A DNA stretch of 64,000 bases from NCBI GenBank assembly GCA_036267135.1, contig DATAWQ010000054.1, positions 1-64,000 on the forward strand, read 5' to 3'. Numbering within the stretch: the stretch's first letter is position 1; each line of letters opens with the position of its first letter. This document shows positions 43,569 through 52,700 of this stretch, piece by piece. The notes under the pieces are model-generated. The model made no database searches, was not told the DNA's origin, and saw only the letters and a program-made list of their open reading frames with translations. The translations under genes and the position numbers were made by a program. This DNA is from PALSA-505 sp036267135. GTDB taxonomy: Bacteria; Actinomycetota; Actinomycetes; Streptosporangiales; Streptosporangiaceae.

Positions 43569-43847
43569 TCAGGTGCTGGAGACGATGAGGTAGATGCCCC
43601 AGCCGATGGCGGCCAGCACGATCGCGAAACACAGCGCGGCGATGGCCAGCCCCGCCGGGTTGCCACCGTAGACGTGATCGGACTCGGCGGCCGCGTCCGG
43701 GCCGGTCGCTGTGACGGTCCTGACCCCGTGGGCCGGCGTGTTCAGCGCGCGCAGGCCGACGGCGAACAGCGCGGGCAGCCCGGCCCCGGCCAGCAGGCCG
43801 ACCACCACGATCTGCCACAGGGCCGTGAGGTTGATCCAGGAATTCAC
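43569..43847 (-). CDS. Small two-helix membrane protein next to the phosphate transporter
   Basis: 92 residues with two hydrophobic helices (LWQIVVVGLLAGAGLPALFAVGLRAL and LAIAALCFAIVLAAIGWGIYLIV) around a polar loop. Encoded 36 bases after the PiT gene. Such small proteins often follow pit genes in actinomycetes and may be accessory subunits; function not established. Confidence 0.8.
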   Translation of the reverse strand: MNSWINLTALWQIVVVGLLAGAGLPALFAVGLRALNTPAHGVRTVTATGPDAAAESDHVYGGNPAGLAIAALCFAIVLAAIGWGIYLIVSST

Positions 43848-43883
43848 AGCTAGCTCCCCAGTGTCTCCATCAGGGCGATGGGC

Positions 43884-45038
43884 TCAGGCGGCGACGGGCT
43901 CGGACTCAGACTCAGACGGTGCGACCGAGCCGGTCCATTCGGAGTTCACGTTGTTGTGGCTGACCGCGGTCTTGCGCGACTTCAGGTAGATCGTGCCCGC
44001 GATGGCGATCAGGATGACCAGATCCACGATCACGCCGGCGGTACCGCCGATGCCGTGCGCGAGGGCGTAACCGCCGGCCCCGACGAGGCCTGCCGACGGG
44101 AGGGTGAAGACCCAGGCGGTGGCCATCCGGCCGGCCACGTTCCAGCGGACCGTGGCCCCCTTCTTGCCCAGCCCGGTGCCGAGGATCGACCCGGTCGCGA
44201 CGTGCGTGGTGGACAGCGAGTAGCCGAAGTGGCTGGACAGCAGGATGACCGCGGCGGACGAGGACTCGGCCGCCATGCCCTGTGGCGCTTCGATCTCCAC
44301 CAGCCCCTTGCCCAGGGTGCGGATCACCCGCCACCCGCCCGCGTAGGTACCGAGGCTGATGGCCAGGGCGCAGGACAGGATGACCCAGAACGGCGCGTTG
44401 GCGGTGGAGCCCACGGTCCCGTTGGCGATCAGGGCGAGCGTGATGATGCCCATCGTCTTCTGCGCGTCGTTCGTGCCGTGGGCCAGTGACACGAGCGACG
44501 CGGAGCCGATCTGCCCGATCCGGAACCCGTGGTTGCGCGCCCCGGCCGTGACGTTCTTGCTGATCCGGTAGAGCAGGTAGGTCCCGATCGTGGCGATCAG
44601 GCCCGCGATGATCGGCGAAAGCCCGGCCGGGATGATGACCTTGGAGAACAGGCCGTGCCAGAGCACGCCGCTGCCACCCGCCGCCGCGATCGTGGACCCG
44701 ATCACCCCGCCGATCAGCGCGTGCGACGAACTCGACGGGATGCCGAAGAACCAGGTGAGCAGGTTCCAGGTGATCCCGCCGGCCAGGCCGGCGAACACCA
44801 CCGTCAGCGTGACCACGTGGGTGTCCACCAGTCCGCTGGCGATCGTGGCCGCCACGCTGAGCGAGAGGAAGGCGCCCACCAGGTTGAGCACGCCGGACAG
44901 GGCGACCGCGACCCTCGGGCCGAGCGCCCCGGTCGCGATGGAGGTCGCCATCGCATTACCCGTGTCGTGGAATCCGTTGGTGAAGTCGAACCCCAACGCG
45001 GTTATGACCACCAGTACAAGCACCGCAGTATTGCCCAC
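43884..45038 (-). CDS. PiT-family inorganic phosphate transporter
   Basis: 384 residues, about ten hydrophobic segments. The two inverted signature repeats are clear: DFTNGFHDTGNAMATSIATGA near the N-terminus and SLAHGTNDAQKTMGIITLAL in the middle, plus GIPSSSSHALIGGVIGS and its counterpart YSLSTTHVATGSILGTGLG. Symports phosphate (often as a metal-phosphate complex) with H+ or Na+. A PHO-box-like triple repeat lies upstream, so phosphate-starvation control is likely. The 3' neighbour is a small membrane protein. Confidence 0.95.
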   Translation of the reverse strand: MGNTAVLVLVVITALGFDFTNGFHDTGNAMATSIATGALGPRVAVALSGVLNLVGAFLSLSVAATIASGLVDTHVVTLTVVFAGLAGGITWNLLTWFFGIPSSSSHALIGGVIGSTIAAAGGSGVLWHGLFSKVIIPAGLSPIIAGLIATIGTYLLYRISKNVTAGARNHGFRIGQIGSASLVSLAHGTNDAQKTMGIITLALIANGTVGSTANAPFWVILSCALAISLGTYAGGWRVIRTLGKGLVEIEAPQGMAAESSSAAVILLSSHFGYSLSTTHVATGSILGTGLGKKGATVRWNVAGRMATAWVFTLPSAGLVGAGGYALAHGIGGTAGVIVDLVILIAIAGTIYLKSRKTAVSHNNVNSEWTGSVAPSESESEPVAA

Positions 45039-45085
45039 GTAAAGAGCCTCCCGAACCCGGCCGCCGCTGTCGATATTCAGGCCTA

Positions 45086-45118
45086 TGTTTCACCAACGTG
45101 TCACCAAGAGTTAACCAA
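45086..45118 (+). promoter_or_regulatory. PHO-box-like triple direct repeat
   Basis: Three consecutive 11-bp units, TGTTTCACCAA, CGTGTCACCAA and GAGTTAACCAA, match the GTTCACC-type direct repeat units of actinomycete PhoP sites in sequence, spacing and number. The repeat lies 48 bases upstream of the phosphate transporter start, between it and the divergent pentapeptide gene. Confidence 0.7.
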
Positions 45119-45205
45119 AAAGGCAGGTGGCGGGGGTGGCCTGACGGCAGACGGCAGGGGGGGTGGCGGACGGCGGGTGTCGGCGGTGGGTGGTTGACTC
45201 GGGGG

Positions 45206-45874
45206 GTGAGCAGCCGAGCCCCTGCGCCGAAACCCCGGAAACTGGCCGATCTGGCGTACGCCGACGCCCTGACCCCGCATGCGGGCGGGCTGGAGCCTGG
45301 CTGTGACTACGACACCGTGCACTTCGACAAGGACGACTTCGAGGCGGCTGACGCGTCCGGCGCGAGGTTCCTGGAGTGCGCCTTCACCGGGGTGTCGTTC
45401 ACCGACGGCAGGCTGCGGCGGTGCCGGTTCATCGACGCATGGCTGAAGGATCCGCGGATCACGCTGTGCGACCTGGCCGAGACCCAGTGGACAGACACCA
45501 CGGTCGCGGGCGGGGTAGTGGCGGGGGTGCAGGCGTTCGGGTCCCGGCTGGACCGGGTGACGTTCGACGGCTGCAAGCTGGACTCGGTGAACTTCCGGGA
45601 GGCCCGGCTCACCGGGGTGACCTTCACCGACTGCCTGCTGCGGAACGTGGACTTCGCCGGGGCGAAGCTCAAGCAGACCAAGTTCACCGGGTGCCAGCTC
45701 AGTGGGGCCGACTTCAGCCGGGCCAGCCTGGACCGGGTCGACCTGCGCGGGTCCGAGCTCGGGCTGATCGTCGGGCCGGACCCGCTGCGCGGCGCGATCA
45801 TCAGCTCGGACCAGCTCGCCACCATCGCCCCGGTGCTGGCCGAGGCGCTCGGCATCGTGGTGGACGACGACTGA
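45206..45874 (+). CDS. Pentapeptide-repeat protein
   Basis: 222 residues from the GTG at 45206 (the open frame continues upstream but is Arg/Gly noise). A right-handed quadrilateral helix is predicted from repeated A(D/N)LXX-like units: VHFDKDDFEAAD, CAFTGVSFTDGRLRRCRF, VNFREARLTGVTF, DFAGAKLKQTKF, LSGADFSRASLDRVDLRGSEL. Some relatives protect DNA gyrase from quinolones by mimicking DNA; here no such role can be shown. Divergent from the phosphate transporter. Confidence 0.88.
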   Translation: MSSRAPAPKPRKLADLAYADALTPHAGGLEPGCDYDTVHFDKDDFEAADASGARFLECAFTGVSFTDGRLRRCRFIDAWLKDPRITLCDLAETQWTDTTVAGGVVAGVQAFGSRLDRVTFDGCKLDSVNFREARLTGVTFTDCLLRNVDFAGAKLKQTKFTGCQLSGADFSRASLDRVDLRGSELGLIVGPDPLRGAIISSDQLATIAPVLAEALGIVVDDD

Positions 45875-45885
45875 CCCGGCCCGGC

Positions 45886-46329
45886 TCAGGTCTTGCGGGG
45901 CTCGCCGCGGTAGGTGCCGAAGGACCAGCGGTTTCCTTCCGGGTCGATGACCGCGAAGTCCCGCGAGCCGTAGTCGGTGTCGCTGAGTTCCCGCAGCACC
46001 TTGGCCCCGGCCGCGGTGGCCCGGGCGAACAGCGCGTCGGGCTCGTCGGTGACGACGTAGGCGGCGAAGCTGCCCGGCGGCACAGCGGCGGCCTCGTCCG
46101 AGCCCGGGCGGGCCGAGCCGAGCATGACGCCGCCGCCGGGCGGCCAGGAGAGCTGGGCGTGCTGCACGGTGTCGCCGTCGGCGTAGACGACCGTGTCCTC
46201 GAAGCCGAACGCGTCGACGAGGAAGCGGATGAGACCGTGGGCGTCGTGCGCCCGCAGGGATGGCCACACCTGAGGTGGCGGACCGTCATCGGGTAGCACA
46301 GGGTCGGCTAGCACAGTGTTGTCGCTCAT
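45886..46329 (-). CDS. VOC (glyoxalase/bleomycin-resistance fold) protein
   Basis: 147 residues. VOC pattern: WPSLRAHDAHGLIRFLVDAFGFEDTVVY, HAQLSWPPGGGVMLGS, AYVVTDEPDALFARATAAGAKVLREL and the end DPEGNRWSFGTYRGE. Substrate unknown; similar YdeO-like PhnB/VOC proteins bind drugs or methylglyoxal adducts. The gene begins five bases after the AraC-type regulator, so the two form an operon. Confidence 0.9.
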   Translation of the reverse strand: MSDNTVLADPVLPDDGPPPQVWPSLRAHDAHGLIRFLVDAFGFEDTVVYADGDTVQHAQLSWPPGGGVMLGSARPGSDEAAAVPPGSFAAYVVTDEPDALFARATAAGAKVLRELSDTDYGSRDFAVIDPEGNRWSFGTYRGEPRKT

Positions 46330-46334
46330 GAGGG

Positions 46335-47201
46335 CTACTCTTCCTCCCCCGGCGGGGCCGGGACTTGGACGTTTCGGAACTCTTCGCTGACCCAGCGGCT
46401 CGGCGGCAGGCCGGCCAGGGCGCGGAACTCGCGGGCGAGGTGGGCCTGGTCGTAGTAGCCGCAGTCGGCGGCGAGGGCGGCCAGGTCGGCGCGCTGACAG
46501 GCGGACACCCGGCGCTGCAGCAGCCGGCGGGCGCGGTCGAAGCGCACCACCCTGGCCGCCTCCTTGGGGGTGAGCCCGATCTCGGTGCGGAACCTGGTGC
46601 CGAGCTGCCTGCTGCTCCAGCCCGCCTCCCTGGCCAGCTCGGGTACGGCCACGGTGCCGCCGGTGGCCAGCAGCACCCGCCAGGCCCGCGTCACCTCGCG
46701 GCTGACCGGCTGGTCGCCGCGCAGCTTGCGGAGCAGCACCTGGTCGAGCACGGCGAACCGCTGCCGCCAGCTGCCCGCGGCCAGGATCCGCTCGTGCAGT
46801 TCGGTGGCCAGCGGGCCGAGCACGGCGGTGGCGTCGGTATCGAGGCAGGCCAGCTCGCCCGCTGGCAGGCCGAGCAGGACCCGGGCGCCGAGCGGCTTGA
46901 GCCCGACCTGGACGCCGGACTGGCTGCCCTGGTGGCTGATGATCGCGGGGGTGGTGTGCAGGCCGCCGAGCAGGGTGGCGTAGCTGGTGGGCGGGCGGCG
47001 CGGGTCGGGATGCGTGTCGATCCGGAGCGGCTCGTCCAGCGTGATGATCAGGGTGAGGTAGGGCGAAGGCAGCCCGCGGTGCACGGCGGGCGCCAAGCCA
47101 GCCTGGCGGTAGCCGCTGTACCAGCTCACGAACGGGCGCAACGGGGGCGCGGGGACGCCCGACACGGATTCCCGCACCTGTCCGTTATCTCCCCAGCTCA
47201 C
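46335..47201 (-). CDS. AraC-family regulator (DUF6597-type N-terminus)
   Basis: 288 residues. The N-terminal sensor domain (PLRPFVSWYSGYRQAGLAP, HRGLPSPYLTLIITLDEPL) is the type seen in AraC proteins next to VOC genes. The C-terminal AraC HTH reads VPELAREAGWSSRQLGTRFRTEIGLTPKEAARVVRFDRAR and LAALAADCGYYDQAHLAREFRALAGLPPSRW. It is followed five bases later by the VOC gene, a common regulator-target pair; the inducer is unknown. Confidence 0.92.
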   Translation of the reverse strand: MSWGDNGQVRESVSGVPAPPLRPFVSWYSGYRQAGLAPAVHRGLPSPYLTLIITLDEPLRIDTHPDPRRPPTSYATLLGGLHTTPAIISHQGSQSGVQVGLKPLGARVLLGLPAGELACLDTDATAVLGPLATELHERILAAGSWRQRFAVLDQVLLRKLRGDQPVSREVTRAWRVLLATGGTVAVPELAREAGWSSRQLGTRFRTEIGLTPKEAARVVRFDRARRLLQRRVSACQRADLAALAADCGYYDQAHLAREFRALAGLPPSRWVSEEFRNVQVPAPPGEEE

Positions 47202-47377
47202 GACACGATTATGGCCGACGGGCCCGGTTGCTTGCTATCGCGCAAGGCCCGGTCACACAATGATGCGCGGCGCGCGGGGGCCGCCGGTGAGGACCGAACG
47301 GGCGGGCGCGGGCAGACCCGGTCAAGCCCGCGCGCACAGCCCCGAACAGCTCCCCTACCGGCAAAGGACCACACTCC

Positions 47378-48712
47378 ATGCTGAAGGCCACCGCAGTCCC
47401 ATTGAAGGCCACCACGGGCCTGCTTAAGGGCACCACGGGCCTGCTGAAGGCCACCACGGGCCTGCTGAAGGCCACCACGGGCCTGGCCGCACTGCTGGTG
47501 CTGGCATCGGCGGCGCCCGCTCAGGCGAGCGCCAGGCCGGTCCACAGCGCCACCACCCACAAAACCACCCCCCACAAAACCACCCCCCACAAAACCACCG
47601 CCCACACCACCGGTCATCCGGCGCTGAGCTGGGGCATCGCCCCGAGCCCGGCGTTCGCGGGCAGCGCCGAGCTGAACGGCGTCTCGTGCCCGTCGGCGGG
47701 CTTCTGCGCCGCGGCCGGGCTAGCCTCGGGGCCTGGGGCGGACGCGATCGCCTATCCGCTGATCGAGACGTGGAACGGCCGGCGCTGGTCGGTGGCGGCC
47801 GCGCCCGGCGGGCCCCGGTCGGAGCTGTGGGGGATGTCCTGCGCCTCGGCCGCCGCCTGCATGGCCGTTGGGTTCACCACGCTGGCGGACAACGCCACCA
47901 CGACGCTGGCCGAGAGCTGGAACGGCCACCGCTGGTCGGTGACGCCCAGCCCGAACGGGCGGGACAGCGAACTCGTCGCCGTGTCCTGCCCGGCGGCGTC
48001 GGCGTGCGCGGCGGTCGGAACCAGCGAGACCGGCGACGGCACGTTCCGCACGTTCACCGAGCGGTGGAACGGCGCCAGGTGGTCGATCGTGCCCAGCCAG
48101 GACCGGGGGGCCGGGATCAACATACTCAACGGGGTGTCCTGCGCATCGGCGTCGCGCTGCACCGCCGTCGGCAGCTACGGCTTCGTGCCCTCCCACCCGC
48201 TGATCGAGTCCTGGAACGGCCAGAGCTGGTCCATCGTGGCGGGGCCGAGCAAGCCGCAGGGCCTGCTGGACCAGGTGTCGTGCGCGTCGGCCACCAGCTG
48301 CGACACGGTCGGCACCTACCTGGACAAGAGGTCGGACAACCGGCCGCTGGCCGAGACGTGGAGCGGCAAGAAGTGGTCCGTCGTGGCCACCAAGGGGCCG
48401 CGGTACGGCGAGATCAGCGACGTGGCCTGCCGGTCGGCGGCGGACTGCACGGGCGTCGGCTACTCCTGGCCGAGCCTCAGGAAGCCGACCGGGGCCCTGG
48501 TGGAGAGCTGGAACGGCAAGGCCTGGACGGCGGCGAAGGCACCCAGCCAGCCCACGAACCAGCCGGCCAGCCTGATGGGGGTTTCGTGCGCCTCGGCGCA
48601 GGTCTGCAGCGCGGTCGGGTTCGCCGCCCCGGGCGGCGGAAACAACACCAGCAGCCTCATCGAGACCGGGACCATCGCGCATCACGCGCGCAAGGGCAAA
48701 CCCCGGAAGTAA
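47378..48712 (+). CDS. Secreted repeat protein with seven cysteine-containing VSCAS units
   Basis: 444 residues. The first ~40 residues hold four or five LKATTGL heptads from a 21-bp tandem repeat, then a hydrophobic signal core (LAALLVLASAAPAQASA). A second short repeat (HKTTP) follows. The mature part is seven copies of a ~50-residue unit with LNGVSCPS..FCAAAG or VSCAS..C.AVG and ESWNGXXWS, most likely blades of a disulfide-stapled beta-propeller. Unrecognised function; extracellular. Divergent from the AraC-VOC operon. Confidence 0.8.
   Translation: MLKATAVPLKATTGLLKGTTGLLKATTGLLKATTGLAALLVLASAAPAQASARPVHSATTHKTTPHKTTPHKTTAHTTGHPALSWGIAPSPAFAGSAELNGVSCPSAGFCAAAGLASGPGADAIAYPLIETWNGRRWSVAAAPGGPRSELWGMSCASAAACMAVGFTTLADNATTTLAESWNGHRWSVTPSPNGRDSELVAVSCPAASACAAVGTSETGDGTFRTFTERWNGARWSIVPSQDRGAGINILNGVSCASASRCTAVGSYGFVPSHPLIESWNGQSWSIVAGPSKPQGLLDQVSCASATSCDTVGTYLDKRSDNRPLAETWSGKKWSVVATKGPRYGEISDVACRSAADCTGVGYSWPSLRKPTGALVESWNGKAWTAAKAPSQPTNQPASLMGVSCASAQVCSAVGFAAPGGGNNTSSLIETGTIAHHARKGKPRK
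47402..47485 (+). repeat. Four 21-bp tandem units in the signal-peptide region
   Basis: CTGAAGGCCACCACGGGCCT-type units, head to tail and in frame, encode LKATTGL heptads before the hydrophobic core; a degenerate unit precedes them at 47381. The repeat lengthens the N-region of the signal peptide. Confidence 0.88.
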
Positions 48713-48723
48713 GGGCCCCGGGC

Positions 48724-49686
48724 TCAGAGCCAGCCGCGGTGCGCGGCCTGCAGCCCGGCCTGGAAGCGGGTCTGCGCCCCCAGTTCGGTCATCAGCCGCC
48801 GCACGTGCCGCTGCACCGTCCTGGGGTGCCAGCCGAGCTGGCGGCCGATCGCCTCGTCGGTGAGGCCGGCGGCGAGCAGGCCGAGCAGGGTCCGCCGCTC
48901 GTCGTCGTCCGGCTCGGCCCGCCGGTCGTCCACCCCGAAGGTGACCGGCACGGCCGCCGCCCAGACCAGCTCGAACAGGGCGCTGAGGGTGTCGAGCAGC
49001 GACGAGGAATGGATCACCAGCGCGCTGTCCGCACTGTCGGCCCGGTCCGGCCGCTCCAGCGGGATCAGTCCGATCGCGTTGTCGGCCAGGAACATCTTGA
49101 CCGGCAGGTCGAACGTGACCCTGGCCTGTTCGCCGTCCTGGATCAGCCGCTGCATGGCGCGGAGCCGGCCGGGCAGCTCCAGGCCGGCCTGGGCGTACAC
49201 CGCCCGGAAGGCCACACCGGCCGCGAGCCCGTCGCGTTCGGCCTCGTTGACCAGGATGTCGCTGGCGTAGGGAGGCCGGTCGAACGAGCGCACCTCGTGC
49301 CGGGCGCTGCGCTGCAACTGCTCCCAGCGCTGCAGGGTGGCATCCCTGGTGGTCACCACCTCGACCACCTCTTCGGGCCTGGTCGAGCCGTGGCCGGCCC
49401 GGAACCGCTCGGTCAGCCTGGCCATCTCCACCCGGACCCGCTGCAGCTCCTGCTCGTGGGCGCGGACCAGCACCTCCAGGGCCATGTCCGGCGGGGCAGG
49501 CTGGTAGCGCACCGGCTGGCCGGTGAGCCGGGAGATCAGGCCCGCGCTTTCCAGCGCGGCGATAGCCGGCCGGACCCTGGCACCGGGCACCCGGTCGCGC
49601 AGTTGCGCCGGGGTGGCCGGCGACGTGTCCAGCAAGGCCAGGTAGACGGCCTGCTGCTCGGCTGTGAGGCCGACCGCGTCCAGCAT
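48724..49686 (-). CDS. TrmB-like/LuxR-HTH regulator
   Basis: 320 residues from the ATG at 49684-49686. N-terminal winged helix of TrmB type (LTAEQQAVYLALLDTSPATPAQLRDRV, IAALESAGLISRLTG), a coiled segment, a ligand-binding-like middle (FDRPPYASDILVNEAERDGL) and a LuxR-type HTH at the end (LLGLLAAGLTDEAIGRQLGWHPRTVQRHVRRLM). This domain order is common in streptomycete helix-turn-helix regulators, with unknown signals. Divergent from the giant peptidase gene, which it might control. Confidence 0.87.
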   Translation of the reverse strand: MLDAVGLTAEQQAVYLALLDTSPATPAQLRDRVPGARVRPAIAALESAGLISRLTGQPVRYQPAPPDMALEVLVRAHEQELQRVRVEMARLTERFRAGHGSTRPEEVVEVVTTRDATLQRWEQLQRSARHEVRSFDRPPYASDILVNEAERDGLAAGVAFRAVYAQAGLELPGRLRAMQRLIQDGEQARVTFDLPVKMFLADNAIGLIPLERPDRADSADSALVIHSSSLLDTLSALFELVWAAAVPVTFGVDDRRAEPDDDERRTLLGLLAAGLTDEAIGRQLGWHPRTVQRHVRRLMTELGAQTRFQAGLQAAHRGWL

Positions 49687-49799
49687 CAGACATCCTGTCG
49701 TGTTTACGGCAATGTCTAATTTAGATGATATAAAGGGGCGAGTGCCTGGAGTTGTGCGATTTGCCTTACGTTCATTCGGTTGCGGATGGGGAGGGCTTG

Positions 49800-52700
49800 A
49801 TGATCGGGCAACGGGCACGATGGATCACGGGCGTTCTGGCCGCGATGAGCCTGGCGCTCTGGCCCGCGGCCGGCGCCCCGGCGGCCGCCCGCGAACTGGG
49901 GCCCACCAGCACACAGGGACCCACCGGCACACAGGGACCCACCAGCACACAGGGACCCACCAGCACACAGGCCCGGACCGCGGCGTCCGGTCTGAAGATC
50001 AAAGTGGACTCGGCCAGCGGGACCGTCCAGGGGCTGGCGACGACGCTGGCGCTGCCCGGCAGCGGCGGCGACTACGTGCGGGTGCACGCGCTGGGAGCGG
50101 TCGGCGTGTCCAGCGCGGCCGGCCGCACGCTGTGGCAGCTTCCGGCCAGCGCGCTGATCGCGGACTGGCACCTGACCCCGCAGGCGGGCGGCCACACCTG
50201 GCCGCAGAACCCGCAGGTCCCGCTGATCCGGCAGTCGCCGTCGCCCTACCAGATCGCCCTGGCCGGGCCGGACGGCGTAGCTGACCTGCACCCGGTGGCG
50301 GCCGGCTACCTGGCCGGGAGCCGGGTGCCCGACGTGGCGGTCGCGGAAACGGCGGGCTCCGGGGTGGGCGCGCACAGCGACGCGCCCACGTGGCCGTTCG
50401 ACGTCCCGGGCTCGGGCCTGCACTACGGCACGTTCGTCACCGTGTTCAACGGGCTGACCGGCCAGATCCTGTACACGCAACTCGATCCGGGCTTCGTCAC
50501 CCAGCTCGCCATCACCGGCGGCGAACTGCTGGTCGGCGACGAGACCGGCGACCCGCTGTCCGGGCCGGCCGGCGCCTGGCGGTCCACCACCGCGGTGCAC
50601 GCACTGGCCTTCCGCCCGTCCGGCGGCGGGCTGGCGGCCCACCCGGCCTGGACCTACTCGACCGGCGCGCCTTGGGCGGCCCTGCTCGACCTGGGACTGG
50701 CCGGCCGGGACATCGTGCTGGACTGGTCGGACACGCCGCAGGACCTCGGTGCGCCCGGGCCGCCGGACGGCCACGTGGTGCTGCTCGGCCCGGACGGCAC
50801 GGTCCGGTGGGACGTGGCCACGCCCGGGTACCCGATGCTGTCCCAGTACGACCCGGCCCGGCACCTGGTGGCCGTCGCGGACGAGAAGGACCCGGCGCTG
50901 GCCATCGGCTACACGCTGGCCGGGCTGCGCCTTTCCGACGGCGCCACCGCGATGTCGGTGCACCTGCCGCACCGGCTGCCCACCGCACTGTCCGTATCCA
51001 GCGGAACCACGCAAGCCAGCGGCAGCAGCGTCTGGTTCAGCGGCAGTGTGGCCACCACGGTCGGGCTGGCCGACGGCGAGGGCCAGTTCAACTACACCGC
51101 CGGCCAGGTCGACGCCGTGGACCCGGGCACGGGCCGGGTGCTGTGGTCGGACCGGATGCCCCCGGCGCGGCCGGGCTCCAGCGTGCTGGCGCCCTACCCG
51201 GCCGAGGTGCTGTCGGCCCGGGCGCCGGACGGGGGCGGGGAGGTGCTGGTCGCCGCCGGCATCGCGCCGTACCTGAACCCGGGGCCGGACAAGCCGTTCA
51301 CGTCGCTGAGCACCGTGCGCGCGCTATCGGCGGCCGACGGCCACCTGCGGTGGCAGCGGTCCGGCGGCAACGTGACCGCCCCGGTGTCGGTGCGGCTGGC
51401 CTGCGCACCGGCCGATCCCTGCCTGGCCGGGGTCAACGAGCAGGAGGACGCGGTCAGCTACGCGGCCGCCACCGGAGCGGTGCTGACCGAGGCGCCGCTC
51501 ATGGGCGACCTGACCACGGCGGTCCCGGCGACGATCGGCGGCCGCCGGGTGGTCGTTGCGGGCTCGCAGAGCGGCGGGGTCTACGCGCTGGACGCCAGCG
51601 ACCTGTCCAGGGTGCTGTGGCAGGCCAACGCCGGGGGCGCGGTGCACGACATCGCGCTGGCCAGGCCCACGGCGGGTGCGCCCCCTGTGCTGGTGGTCGC
51701 GGCCACCAGCCGGGTGGACGTGCTCGACCTGGACACCGGCCACCTGCGGTTCACCCGGGCCTATCCGGGCCAGTTCGTGTGGACGCTGACGGTGGGGCGG
51801 CTGGGCGCGCACCGGGCCGGGGTGGTGGTGGCCACCGACAAGCTGAGCGCGTTCGACGCCGGCACCGGGCACGGCCTGTGGACGTACCGGCCGCCGGTCT
51901 CCGCGTACTTCTCCACCTCGGCGATCGTGGGCGGCGTGACCGTGGCCGAATATCAGAGCCGGGTCAAGCCGGGCGGCGTCCCGGCGGCCATGGCCGCGGT
52001 CGGCATCGCCGCCACCGGGAAGGTCGCCTGGACGGCGCCGGCCCGGGCGGCGGACACCAGCCGCGCCATGCTGTGGAACGGCGTGCTGGCCAGCCCGGAC
52101 ATCGCCGGCGGCGGCGCCACCGGGGTCGCGCTCGACTGGGGCAACAACAACGGCGGCGGCCGGGTGGACGTGCGCGACGCGCTGACCGGTGCGCTGCGCT
52201 ACAGCGACTACAGCGCGAACCTGTGGGACCTGAAAGGCTGGGTCACCGACCCCAAGCTCGGCGTCATCGCACTGGGTGACGGCGGTGTCGTGATCAAGCC
52301 GGGCCGGCCTGGCAACATCGGCGACCTCACCGCGAACTCGGCGGCGACGGTCGGTTCGCCGGCCGCCCCGGTGCTGCTGGCCGGGTCCGGTTCGCTGAAC
52401 GCCTATCCAGGCTCGACCCGGGCCGGGCTCAACGGAGCGCCGGCCGCCACCAACGACACGTTCACCCCGAGCACGGTGGTGCCGGCCCGTGCCATGAGGG
52501 GGGAAGGGGAGGCGGGTGGGGACCAGGTGATCACGCTGCCGCAAGACCTGATCGGCTGGCAGGCCATCGACTACGGCGAAGAGGGCAACTACGGCTACCC
52601 GATCGCCGCCAGTACCCAGGACGGCATCGCCCGGCTCACCGTGACCGGCACTCCCCCGGCGCCCGCCACGTCACCGGGCCCCGCCACGCCGCGGCCCCGG

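Noticed and set aside
47402..47485. Possible CRISPR or attachment-site repeats
   Set aside because: Head-to-tail coding heptads with no spacers.
47686..49719. Overlapping long frames on both strands
   Set aside because: They run across two real genes in other frames and lack protein-like composition.
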